From Afipia sp. (lineage in GTDB: Bacteria > Pseudomonadota > Alphaproteobacteria > Rhizobiales > Xanthobacteraceae), in assembly GCA_024707075.1 (NCBI GenBank), contig JANQAK010000001.1:1696001-1760000 (forward strand): a stretch of DNA of 64,000 bases. The letters are read 5' to 3'. Under the pieces are notes generated by a model. It saw only the letters and a program-made list of their open reading frames with translations. It did not search any database and had not been told where the DNA came from. A program made the translations under genes and the position numbers. This document shows positions 9,338 to 18,148 of the stretch, in pieces (the first letter of the stretch is position 1; the number at the start of each line of letters is the position of its first letter).

Positions 9338-9724
9338 CGTCTCAACTTAGCTCCCAGATTGCCTTGCGCCCGCTTTGGCGCAACGAATTCGGGAAGCCTG
9401 CCAGGTTAGTTTCTGGTGTAAAAACGGGGGTTACGCCAGAACGGCAAACTCGATCGGCGGTTGCTGAATATCAGGCATGATGCGCGTCAAAGGGCGATCC
9501 TCATCTACCCTTATGTCCGAACGGTTGAGATCAGTGCAATTGCGAGAAACGCTCCATTTTGGCCCAGTGCTGTGAGCTGCAGAACGATTTGCATCATGGC
9601 ATTTGAAGGGGTTACGTTAAGACACCAATCATCAGAGACGGCGCCGCTTTGAATGGCAGCCTTGCGTACACCGCAAAGCATCTGGTGGTTGAAGGGCATA
9701 CCAGCAGCGGCGCTCACCTGAGTA
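9338..9724. other. Intergenic region between primase and the 156-aa gene
   Basis: About 390 bp with no supportable gene. Apart from the palindrome at 9412-9440 I see nothing distinctive in it. It probably contains the promoter of the minus-strand operon that starts at 9337. Confidence 0.5.
9412..9440. promoter_or_regulatory. Imperfect palindrome, copy 1 of a putative operator
   Basis: TCTGGTGTAA, nine bases ending in GGGGG, then TTACGCCAGA: 10-bp arms with one mismatch. A near-identical element lies at 11186-11214. Both sit 50-75 bp upstream of minus-strand gene starts (9337 and 11134), which suggests binding by one regulator. Confidence 0.45.
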
Positions 9725-11134
9725 TCAAGCCTCAGAGCGGTCGCTACCCTTGAGTTTAATTCCGTAGAAGCCTTTCGTATTGATCGCTCGAATCTGTTGC
9801 GGGCCTGAAAGGCCCGCTCCGCGGAGGAGTTCGTTGAACGCACGCTGCGATCCCGCTTCCTCACCTCGGCGCTGCGCGTAGCTTGACCAACATTTGTAAA
9901 GCGACGACGATGCCTCGCAAATCCGACGATCTGAAGATCGTACGATACAGTGCTCCTTTAACCAGTTGCCGACGACGTCTTGCTCGCCAAGATAAGCAGA
10001 GGTGGCTTCCGCCAATGCCTTCGGTCGAGGTAGGCCATGCTGCCGCCACTGCAACGTGCCTTCAATAGCCCAACGGAGGATGCCCGGCCATTCCCGTTCG
10101 AGTTTCTGTTCAAGATCCCGATCCGGTGTTTTCGGCTTGAACGCAAACGGCACAATCAAAAATCTGCGCCGTATCGCCTCCGTCACATTGGACAGCGAAG
10201 GCAAATGGTTACCCTCGATCATCAATTTAAATTCAGGACGAAACGTCCAGCTGTTTTGTCGCATTCCGCGCGTCCGGATCTCATTTCCACCGGTCAACAG
10301 TTTTATCCGCGCCTCGTCCCACCGTCTGCCTGCATCGGTTTCCGACGCGACCACCAAGCGCGCATCGGCCAAACACGCGATTTCTTCAGGGTGCCGATCG
10401 TACTTTGACGCCATCAGCGCTTGCATCGATGCGACTGTCGCGTAGTCTCCGAGGAGGCGCGAAAGCGTGTTAATCAAAACGGTCTTTCCATTTCCGCCCG
10501 GCCCGTAAAGAAAAATAAGGACCTCCTCCTTGGTGTCGCCGGTCAGGAGGTATCCCGCCCACAATTGCAAGAGTCGAACGAGCTGCCTATCGCCACCGGT
10601 AATTTGCCGCAGGAATTCCAGCCACCGCGGGCACCCCGCTCGTTCGCCGGGGCCTGCCGCTGTCAATTTGGTGATAAAATCAGATCGTCCGGCCGGGTTG
10701 AGCCGCCCAGTGGTGAGATCAACAACGCCGGACGGAGTACCGAGCAGATTCCGATCCTGGTCCCACCGGTCTGAGGTCACGACCAGATCGCGGTCACATT
10801 TTGCATGCGCCTCCACGCCTCGCACAAAAGCCGCGCGTCCAAAATTCTTTCGCGCGCTGTCATCCATCCCCTTAGAAAGGTCTCGCGCGAGGTCGCGCAA
10901 AGAAGCGTGGACTGCCCGCGTGTAATCTGGCACCCAAACCGATCCGTTCCAGATGTACCACTGTTTGGCAGTATGATCGTAGCGAACATCAGCGCCATAG
11001 AGCTCAACGAACGTCGAGGCCGCGCTATCCTCGGTCAAGACCGTCGAATGCCCGCGCTTCTGCAATAGCTGCTCGATGTCGACTTGACGCCGCAGCAGCA
11101 GAGAAGGCGAGCTCTTTTTCGTCGTATTGCGCAT
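9725..11134 (-). CDS. P4-family plasmid/phage primase, D5 and SF3 helicase domains
   Basis: 469 residues. An N-terminal D5-like region (YDHTAKQWYIWNGSVW, about 52-67) is followed by an SF3 helicase with Walker A GPGGNGKT at 211-218, a Walker B region near LADARLVVASETD and sensor FKLMIEGNHLP. It drives replication initiation of plasmids or satellite phages. P4 alpha-type proteins are commonly 700-900 residues with an N-terminal primase domain; that domain is absent here, and no separate primase gene is visible next to it. The gene is single-standing, with a candidate operator at 11186-11214. Confidence 0.88.
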   Translation of the reverse strand: MRNTTKKSSPSLLLRRQVDIEQLLQKRGHSTVLTEDSAASTFVELYGADVRYDHTAKQWYIWNGSVWVPDYTRAVHASLRDLARDLSKGMDDSARKNFGRAAFVRGVEAHAKCDRDLVVTSDRWDQDRNLLGTPSGVVDLTTGRLNPAGRSDFITKLTAAGPGERAGCPRWLEFLRQITGGDRQLVRLLQLWAGYLLTGDTKEEVLIFLYGPGGNGKTVLINTLSRLLGDYATVASMQALMASKYDRHPEEIACLADARLVVASETDAGRRWDEARIKLLTGGNEIRTRGMRQNSWTFRPEFKLMIEGNHLPSLSNVTEAIRRRFLIVPFAFKPKTPDRDLEQKLEREWPGILRWAIEGTLQWRQHGLPRPKALAEATSAYLGEQDVVGNWLKEHCIVRSSDRRICEASSSLYKCWSSYAQRRGEEAGSQRAFNELLRGAGLSGPQQIRAINTKGFYGIKLKGSDRSEA

Positions 11135-11185
11135 CTAGCTTCATCCGTACCAACCATTCGTAGGCAGGACGGTAGAAGCTCTTCT

Positions 11186-11214
11186 TCTGGTGTAACATGG
11201 GGGGTTACGCTAGA
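11186..11214. promoter_or_regulatory. Imperfect palindrome, copy 2 of a putative operator
   Basis: TCTGGTGTAA, nine bases ending in a G run, then TTACGCTAGA, 52 bp upstream of the primase start. The left arm is identical to copy 1 at 9412 and the right arm differs at one base. The shared position relative to two gene starts supports a regulatory role. Confidence 0.45.
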
Positions 11215-11246
11215 TGCAGCCCCCAACATGCCCGAACAGGTCAAGC

Positions 11247-11913
11247 TCAGTCGGCCGTGATCTCCCGGTCTACCGAAGAAAGAACCTGTTCTTTCGTAAT
11301 AGGCTTGATTTTTGCCGTCACGCTCAAATGTCGCAATGCGAAACGCTCGTAGTCCTTTGGGGATAGGCGCTTGCTGTCTTCTGTTTCCTTTAAGGCACCC
11401 ATCAGAGAGTCGTACATCTCCACGGCTTCAGAATTGTCGCACGTCCTATAATGAAATTTGTCATGCCAGGTCAGAATTGATTTCGCCAACGAATCCCGCG
11501 CACCTTTTCCCAGCAGCGATCTCAAGCCACGAAATTTGGTCGCCACACGTTGCGCCGCTTCGGCCCTCTCTATATTGGCCCGCGTCAGCACTGTGATGGC
11601 GAAGGCAACCCCTCCCACGGGCGCACCATAAATCCGTCGGTTTCGGAGCTGCGCCACCTCTTCGCTTCGGGGCTAAAAGAGGGTGGACCGTTCCATGGTC
11701 GAGATCGCTAAGAATCGAAGCGAGTTCGTTGAACTGGAAGTTATAGATGGACAATTCATCCACCTCGTTTAGAAACCAGGCAACTGCGATGAGGGCCTCA
11801 ATCAAGCCGGCTCGATCTACTAGCGAAAGTGCTTGCCCGTTCATTTCCATTCTTGCGTCAAGCGCAAGACTGAGGTTCTGTTGTAATCCTTGAACTGCGT
11901 TTGACGGTTCCAT
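11247..11913 (-). pseudogene. Hypothetical gene interrupted by a +1 frameshift
   Basis: The first frame starts at ATG 11913 (MEPSNAVQGL) and reads to ILSDLDHGTVHPLL near 11672. The sequence then makes sense only in the next frame (EEVAQLRNRRIYG onward), which continues to a stop at 11247. One extra base in a CCCC run at about 11672-11675 explains the break; removing it gives a single protein of about 221 residues. The function is not recognised; it is helical and soluble. The break may be a sequencing error or a real mutation, so the intact protein could still exist. Confidence 0.6.
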
Positions 11914-12570
11914 GACTGCTACCTGTTGTTTGGCTCAGCTCTCATACTGGGAAGGGTATTGCGGATGCCTTCATGCATTGTTATTCGCCCTGGACGGAGA
12001 GCGATTTGGAGTCCCCCCATAGGGGATCCGTAAACCCCCCGCCTTTAGGCGGCACGGGATCGAGCACAAACGGGATTCGTCGAGACTGCTTTAGCATTCA
12101 AATCAAAACTTCGGGCCGGTTCACCATGCGGTTTTCGCGAGAAAGCCCCGAGCGCGAGTGTCTCGGGATGTGCACCAGTCGGCCCACGGGGCCGACCAAT
12201 CCGGCTTTCAGCCGTAACCTGAAGCCACCGCCTTTAGGCGGTGGAGTGTTCACTGTGAGGAAATCCGAAATGTCCTTTCCGGCTCCAGCGTCGCAAATGT
12301 AAATTTCGGAAACAATCAGAAACCGGAAACCGGAAGATCACTCGACCAAGTGTCCCTGCGCGCTATAATCCCTCTGCCGGGCGTTAGCCTATTTGTGAGC
12401 GGATACATATGGAGAGCCGCACCGACCAATTCGTCGCAATCGCGCCGGCAATCTAACGCCAGGCAACAGCATTGGCTGCCTCCAAACTGTCCGCTTTCTA
12501 TTTCTGAAAATCAAATCGAGCGGTAAGTCTGATTCACTACATCTCCATCCCCCCCCAAAGCGACGGCATC
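11914..12570. repeat. Gene-free stretch with two hairpins sharing CCGCCTTTAGGCGG
   Basis: About 650 bp without a supportable gene. It holds a perfect hairpin CCGCC-TTTA-GGCGG at 12039-12052 and a longer one, CCACCGCC-TTTA-GGCGGTGG, at 12225-12244. Identical loops suggest relationship. Possible roles are terminators, protein sites or part of a replication origin; nothing decides between them. Confidence 0.4.
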
Positions 12571-13158
12571 TCAGTTTGCCTCAACGCCGATCATCTGCGG
12601 CGATCCCTTCAGAATCAGGCGGTTGTTCAACCAGTCGATTGTTTTATCCATGAGGCCCTGTTCGTTCTTCTCGAACATTGCAAGACCCTTGACTGGAAAC
12701 TTGATCCAATCTCCTGCACGCTCGGCTGAAATTGTGTAGCGTGTTCTCGCAATTTGAATGACGATGGAAGCGACAAGTCCGGTCCGGTCTTTCGGCGCTT
12801 CGATCAGATCTCCGATAAGCTGCTTCAGGGCAGCATCGAAAATTGGAGTAACGATTTCATCGAAACATGGATGCCCGACTCCATGCCCGCAGGCGATGGC
12901 GTCGAGTGTGATGCCATCGCGACCTAGTGTCTTGCGGCTCGCGGGAACATATCGAACGTCCTTATGTGCGGTTTGGCCGCACGCCGCGTCGCGATCCTTC
13001 TCGCTCGCGAAAGCTTCCACGCGGTAATAATCGAGCGCCAAGGCCAAACTGATGCCGGGAGTATCGAGTGTCCAGTCGGAAGCAGCCTTTAGCTTTGCAA
13101 AATCTGGACTAGATGCGCGAAATTGTGGCTCGGCGTAGAAAAAAACTGGCAACGACAT
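12571..13158 (-). CDS. Hypothetical protein
   Basis: 195 residues from ATG 13158 (MSLPVFFYAEPQ), chosen because GGAG lies nine bases upstream; the frame extends to 13290 but that part is low-quality coding. Soluble, with no recognised motif. It is an isolated minus-strand gene just outside the repeat-bounded island, with about 800 bp of non-coding DNA upstream. Confidence 0.6.
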   Translation of the reverse strand: MSLPVFFYAEPQFRASSPDFAKLKAASDWTLDTPGISLALALDYYRVEAFASEKDRDAACGQTAHKDVRYVPASRKTLGRDGITLDAIACGHGVGHPCFDEIVTPIFDAALKQLIGDLIEAPKDRTGLVASIVIQIARTRYTISAERAGDWIKFPVKGLAMFEKNEQGLMDKTIDWLNNRLILKGSPQMIGVEAN

Positions 13159-13949
13159 TTTGTCTCCTCGGTCTGCACTTGTATTAATTGGCACAAGGGG
13201 CCCCAAGCAGAATTGGCGCCGACGGCGGGGTGTCGATCTGGCCGAACGTGAAACCGATCCCAGACCCTTCACGGCCATGACATATGCCACAAATATCTTG
13301 ATTTATTGTGCCATCGATCTGTCTGTTCTTAAGTCAAATCTCATCGACAGCATTAGTGATTTCTTTGTTGCGTCGTTCGGTCTTGATAGCGCGCGTCCGC
13401 TTCGCTCCTGCAAACCGCCTTGAGGCTCCGACCTGCTCAGCGCGCTTGGGGTACCTTCCGCCCAGGTTCGGTCGCGCTACAGACCCAATCTGTAGGATCT
13501 GCCATGCTTTATCGAGGATGGCCGACCGGCCGCCGCCGACCGGAGGGTTGGCTTCCAGAAAGTCGGGAGGATATAAAATCGGCGGAGCCGCCGTGAAGCA
13601 AGGTGCGAGGCCTACAACAACACCGGTTTCTCCGCCTGTGAGCAGCCGAAAAAATCCAGCGGCGGGATCGATCTGCACCCTGCGGGAAATGGAACAAGGA
13701 CGGTTAACGAAATTTGAGTGGAGCAGCAGAGCCGACGCGCATCACACATATGGTGTGAAAAACCGGACTCTTGAGACTTTGGAAATGAGAAAACAGACTC
13801 GGTCGTTTTTCTTCTTGGCTGGCGGAATCCTGGTGGACAACGAGAATCGTTGATCAAGTCGATCTCGATCCTAGCCGACAAGCATCACGCCCTCTGGCTT
13901 TGTTATTGTATCGAAGTACTTAGCATTGTTTAAACGTGGACTCTATCGA
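13159..13949. other. Non-coding stretch before the repeat
   Basis: About 790 bp where the open frames on both strands overlap one another and have poor coding character. I see no gene, tRNA or attachment site that can be supported. It probably contains the promoter for the gene starting at 13158. Confidence 0.45.
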
Positions 13950-14217
13950 GTCACTCGCCGGAGGCACTCGGTCCCGGGTCCCGCCAGGAGGCGGCGCTAT
14001 GCTGACCCTCCTGCGGGTGCCGTTTCAACCGGTCTCGCGACTGCCGACTGGCCTTCACTTCCCTGCCGGCCCAGACGCCCTTTTTTGTTTGGGACCTAAT
14101 GGCTCCGCCCTCGCGCGGGTAAGGGTGAAGTCCCGGAAGATCCGGGACCGGCCGGAGCGGTCTCCCCGACCTTCCGCGCGGACGTCAAGACCGGACAACT
14201 GCCACCATCGCAATCCG
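13950..14217 (+). repeat. Direct repeat copy A bounding the defence island
   Basis: This ~265-bp block is repeated at 28651-28915 in the same orientation with roughly 90% identity by eye. Long identical runs include GGCGGCGCTATGCTGACCCT and ATGGCTCCGCCCTCGCGCGG. In the second copy the block leads into the ParB-like gene; here it leads into the broken end of the GajB gene, so this copy is an orphan. Homologous recombination between the copies could insert or delete the intervening 14.4 kb. Confidence 0.8.
14101..14180 (+). ncRNA. Structured leader motif, orphan copy A
   Basis: The same ~80-nt motif occurs at 28801-28880 and 32301-32375. Stem 1 is GTCCCGGA-AGA-TCCGGGAC here, GTCCCGGT-AGA-ACCGGGAC in copy B and GCACCG-TCC-CGGTGC in copy C, so both arms change together. 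A second hairpin GGAG-CGGT-CTCC follows, and an outer pairing of GCGCGG..AAGG with CCTTCCGCGC closes the structure. This copy has no downstream gene on its strand. Confidence 0.55.
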
Positions 14218-14223
14218 ATTCTT

Positions 14224-15674
14224 TTATTTCGAAAAATGAGGGGATGAATGAGATAGCGCGGGGGTGAGTATAGGCGACCGCGCGCATACGACAAGCCGCT
14301 TTGATCCGCGCGTCATCGCGACATAAAGATTTCTGCCGTCGAGAGCGCTGGCATTCAAGATAACGGCGACATCCGCTTCGAGTCCCTTCAGAAGGAGCGT
14401 GCTTCCCACCGCGCGGCGCGGCAAGGACGGCCCACCAGCCGGTTTTGTTCCCGCATATGGATAGCAGCTTCGTGAAACGTCTTGCCGGCAGCGCCCTGGC
14501 ACATATCCAGAGCGCGCAGGCATGCATAAAGCACGGAAGGGCGGTAAACCCGGACTCCGGCTTCCTTGTTCATTTCGATCAACAACTCGGCGACCCGCCT
14601 ATGGGTCCGGTCACCAAGGAAAGCCACTGCGGCAGTTTCTGTCGCGGAGGCTTCCCTTCGTGCGGTGCCGCGCGTGATGATGCCGGTACGGTTTATGAGG
14701 TCGGCCGCGCCAACATTCGTCATGAGTTCTTCGGCGAACGATGCGATTCTATGCAGGGCGTCACCTGCGTTGAGATCGAACCGCGAGGCAAAGTTGACGA
14801 GGTCGCGCAGATCCACCGCTTCGACCGTGACCGCGCCGGGGGTCTGGCTCGCGAAACGGCGCTGACTTCCCGGATTCGTGCTGTCACCGATGATCAAAAC
14901 GGAACCTCGTCCATCTGGCGGCGTGACCCTGCAGGCGTCGAGCAGCTTAGGATGATCGTTGGATGATCCGTCGAGAGGCACCCAGGTTACGTGTTCCGGC
15001 GCGGCGCGGAGATCGATAGCGACACCTGCCAGAAGGTTGCGGCGGACTTCGAGGAGCCATTGGCCAAGGGGCTCAGCGCCTGCGTTGATCCAGCGCCACG
15101 GCCGGTCGAGCGATCCGGCAGCCTCGAAATGGCTACACACATGTTCGCCCCAACCCGCAAGCGGGTCGTCGCCGAAGCCGAAGATCGCCTGCATGTCGTC
15201 GCCCATGACGCAGACGGGCAAAATGAGAGAGGCGTAATAGACAATCGCATGCTGCCTTATTGAACAATCCTGGTATTCATCGACAAGCAGGCGCGCGTAA
15301 CTTGCGGCGATCACGTCATTGATGTGTCTGCTTTCTAGCAATTTTGTCGCGGCAACGCGAATTTCCGGATAGTTCGGCCGTGGCCCGGTGACGATAGCGG
15401 GATTGTGCCCGGCCCGTTCCGGGAACGTGGTAATAAGGCGAATCGCCCAACCATCGATCGTTGAAAGGCGGTAAGCCGAAGGCTTCACGCCCGCCTTATC
15501 AAGCCGGGCGCGAAGCGCAACCACGCCCGCGTTGGTGTGCGTCAGAATCAAGACCGGTTTCGGCCCCTTATGACGAATAAGCGCATCCGCGATGAGCTGC
15601 GTCTTGCCGCACCCCGCAGGCGCGACTACCAATCCGCGCGCTATGGTCAGGAGATCGATCTCAGCGGCTGCCAT
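14224..15674 (-). pseudogene. gajB: UvrD-like SF1 helicase, GajB-like, frameshifted near the C-terminus
   Basis: Starts at ATG 15674 inside the end of the upstream gene (14-bp overlap). Walker A APAGCGKT is at about 18-25, DEYQD (helicase motif II) at about 132-136, and GDDMQAIFGF follows as motif III region. Near 14425 the frame is lost: the first frame stops at 14388, while motif VI (YVAMTRGSKRLVV) lies in the other frame, which ends at 14224. One missing base in the CGTCCTTG region explains it. Restored, the protein would be about 483 residues, close to the known GajB length (about 494). As written it lacks motif VI and should be inactive, unless the indel is a sequence error. Confidence 0.8.
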
Positions 15675-17385
15675 CCGCAATCCACTTGAACACCATGTCG
15701 ATGAACTGACCGATCGCGGGATCAGCCTGCGGGAGTTCAGGAGCAATGACGTCGCGGGCGGCTTCCTCCATAGTTCCGACGGATTTGAACCAACCCTTCG
15801 TTCCTTTGAACCGTGCCGCCCTGCCAAGCAAAGCGCGACTTTCGAGGGACAGTCCCGCCGCGCATTCCGCGCGCATGGTTGCGAGGTCCTTCGCGTTCAA
15901 TGAAGCAGATTTGATGTGGTCGTTGACGAGAGATTCGTCTTTCGCGGCAATCGCCAGGGCCAGTAGCCTCGCCACGGTAGCCGGTCCGACGCTGAGGAAT
16001 AGTTCGTCTTCAAGAGCGCGGCCGGCGCGCCACCGGTAGACCTGGCCACCCGCCTGCATGAATTCGGCTTCCAGATCAGGTGTCGGATGCACGTCGCTGT
16101 CGCGCAAGGCGGCGACCCGGTAGCCAAGCGACTGGAAGGCAAGTGCGCGCTTGAAAAGCTCATGGCCGCCGCCATCTACCAGCGTGCAGCCGCACGCTGC
16201 CATCGGCGGAGCGCCTGGTCCTGTCCGAAATTGATCAAGGCCACGCATCAAACCGACTTCACTCGCGCCTTCGCAGACAAACACCGAATTTGCGAGGAGG
16301 GCGTCAGGGTATTTCCTGATCGTTCCCTGAACATTGCCAGCACCTGCTACAAGAATCGCCTCGTGATGCGTTCCACGCGATCTCAGCACCAAGAGCTGAT
16401 CGATGGAAAGCTCGCGTACGGCAACCGGCGAGTGCGTAGTCACGAAGACCTGCAGCGGCGGGGGTTTGTCCTTCGCCCCGAGGGCGCCGAGCAGCATGAT
16501 GATCCTGTGCGGCTCCAGTCCGTGTTCAAGCTCATCGATAAGGATGATCGAGGCATGCGCCGCCGCTTGTCGCTGTAGCCCGGCAATCAGCAACCTTGTC
16601 GAGCCGAGCCCCAGTCCCTTCAAAGGTATGCCCGCCTCGTCGTGAAGCGAAATGGTGCCGCTGCTGAAAGATACCGATGCGGCGTCCAGCAGCGCCTTTA
16701 CTTCCGCACCAACCGGAATGCCGAGAAATTTGGCGACACTTGTGATGGCGGCCAGCGCTTCCGACAGCTGCGCATTACCCTGCGTTCCGAAGGAGGCGCG
16801 CACTTCGCGAGCGGCCTTTGCCAACTCTTTCGAGGCATCCGCGCGCTCCTCAGATAGCCGGTTTAGAATAGAGCCACGGCGCCAGGTCAGATTATTGTCG
16901 TTTATAGCACCGAGGCGGGTCGGCGACAGTTTGACCCGGTCGGCCCAGTTCAGCGACCGCGATTGGCCTTGCGCAGCGGCTCGCTCAGAAACGAGCGACC
17001 ATTGGGGTTCAAGGTCGCTTTCGACGAGTAGCTGAACGGTTAGCACCGTTTCCTGGGCAGCATCGGGCTCAGGCGCTATTTCGCCGGTAACCGCGTTGAA
17101 ACTGCGCAGATACAGGCCATAACTGTCGATACTCTTCAGTTCGTCCGGCAAGCCGCCAATCGTCACGGAGATGCGGATTGGCCGTTCGACATCCAGGGCG
17201 CAGAAGTCTGCGTCGGTCAGCTGAAGCGACCGGCGGGCGCCAATGCAATAGTCGATGGCATCGAGGACCGTCGATTTACCGCTGTCGCCCGGACCAATGA
17301 GGCAATTGATTCCTCCGCATGGCAGCCATTTCAAGGCCTTCACGCTGCGAAAATTCTCGATCTCGATAGCCCTGATAAGCGTCAT
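15661..17385 (-). CDS. gajA: OLD-family ATP-dependent nuclease, GajA-like (Gabija)
   Basis: 574 residues. The ABC-type ATPase has Walker A GPGDSGKST at 31-39, a signature-like LGLGSTRLL near 258 and Walker B IILIDE at 280-285. A C-terminal TOPRIM nuclease domain shows the metal-binding acid in VCEGASEVG (E372) and the DSD pair of LRDSDVHP (D429, D431). Length and order match Gabija GajA (about 578 residues), and class 2 OLD proteins are typically followed by a UvrD-like helicase, as here. GajA is a nucleotide-sensing DNA nuclease that acts with GajB against phage. It appears intact while its partner is frameshifted. Confidence 0.87.
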   Translation of the reverse strand: MTLIRAIEIENFRSVKALKWLPCGGINCLIGPGDSGKSTVLDAIDYCIGARRSLQLTDADFCALDVERPIRISVTIGGLPDELKSIDSYGLYLRSFNAVTGEIAPEPDAAQETVLTVQLLVESDLEPQWSLVSERAAAQGQSRSLNWADRVKLSPTRLGAINDNNLTWRRGSILNRLSEERADASKELAKAAREVRASFGTQGNAQLSEALAAITSVAKFLGIPVGAEVKALLDAASVSFSSGTISLHDEAGIPLKGLGLGSTRLLIAGLQRQAAAHASIILIDELEHGLEPHRIIMLLGALGAKDKPPPLQVFVTTHSPVAVRELSIDQLLVLRSRGTHHEAILVAGAGNVQGTIRKYPDALLANSVFVCEGASEVGLMRGLDQFRTGPGAPPMAACGCTLVDGGGHELFKRALAFQSLGYRVAALRDSDVHPTPDLEAEFMQAGGQVYRWRAGRALEDELFLSVGPATVARLLALAIAAKDESLVNDHIKSASLNAKDLATMRAECAAGLSLESRALLGRAARFKGTKGWFKSVGTMEEAARDVIAPELPQADPAIGQFIDMVFKWIADGSR

Positions 17386-17530
17386 CTCCCCCGCCGTCGT
17401 TCTTTCTGCCCGCTATTCACTGTGAGCGCAGGCAGTAGACAATGAAGGATAAGATCATGCCAACAGATAAAGCTTATTTGCATAATCTGATCCGCCGATG
17501 CCCTGCCGCCCGCATTTCGTCGATTGTGCG
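17386..17530. other. Short gap between the PIN gene and gajA
   Basis: About 145 bp with no gene. It likely carries the promoter of the Gabija pair and the end of the upstream operon. A short A/T-rich part around 17455-17485 is the only distinctive feature. Confidence 0.4.
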
Positions 17531-18148
17531 TCATGATGCGCCCTCCCGCGTTGCCCGTGGCAGGCTGGTGCACAACGCAGCTCGTTCAGGTCCGATCATA
17601 GAGCGAACCCTGTCGAGATGTTCAGGTGGGACTCGCATGCGGGCTCCATTCAAAGCGTTTGCTATTGCGTCGGCCTGCGCCCGGACGCCGAGCGCTGCGG
17701 CGACGGCGTCGTGCATCAAGAGTTCGACTGTGCAAGCGACTACGAGTCCAGGAAAGGAGCTGGCGCAAATCGTTCTCGCCTTGCGTTCGTCAATGAGGGC
17801 AATCCCGCTAATTTCTTTGGCATGAGCAATTGTAGCTGCCTCGCCGTCGTCCAGCGTTCGCACCGTGGAGCCGGCGATGAGCAATTCATAAATCGGCATG
17901 CTTGCCACGCCCAGATACGCCCGCTGCACATTTCCGGCGTCGATCAGTTCAAGAAGGTGCGCATAATCGCGGTGCCCGTTCCGGACACCGGCCTCAAGTT
18001 CAGCGCAGGCGTTTTCTGTTACGATGAATGGGTTTGGCACGGCCCTGATGATGTCGGCAGCGCGAGCCGTCGCGTTCAGATTAATCACGACACTTGCATC
18101 GGCAATGAGACTTGCGCGCCGATTAGTGAGGAATCTTGACAAGCTCAT
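17531..18148 (-). CDS. PIN-like nuclease-domain protein
   Basis: 205 residues from ATG 18148, which lies 26 bp inside the upstream gene. PIN-type acidic residues are visible in order: LIADASVVINL (D17), an acidic TLDDGEAATIA (about 98-107) and ALIDERKAR (D120). The spacing resembles the DUF3368-like branch of PIN proteins. PIN domains are metal-dependent ribonucleases, often toxins. Here it is the last gene of a four-gene overlapping operon, directly after an XRE-ImmA regulator/protease, a pairing previously proposed as toxin-antitoxin-like. It could be the effector of the operon. RNase activity is inferred. Confidence 0.75.
   Translation of the reverse strand: MSLSRFLTNRRASLIADASVVINLNATARAADIIRAVPNPFIVTENACAELEAGVRNGHRDYAHLLELIDAGNVQRAYLGVASMPIYELLIAGSTVRTLDDGEAATIAHAKEISGIALIDERKARTICASSFPGLVVACTVELLMHDAVAAALGVRAQADAIANALNGARMRVPPEHLDRVRSMIGPERAALCTSLPRATREGAS

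Noticed and set aside
11660-11690. Programmed frameshift in the 11.2-11.9 kb gene
   Set aside because: No convincing slippery site or stimulator; many other genes show similar single-base breaks, so mutation or error is simpler.
13308-13853. Plus-strand frame before the repeat, and the overlapping minus-strand frame 13334-13678
   Set aside because: Both occupy the same DNA, lack ribosome sites and read like random GC-rich sequence.
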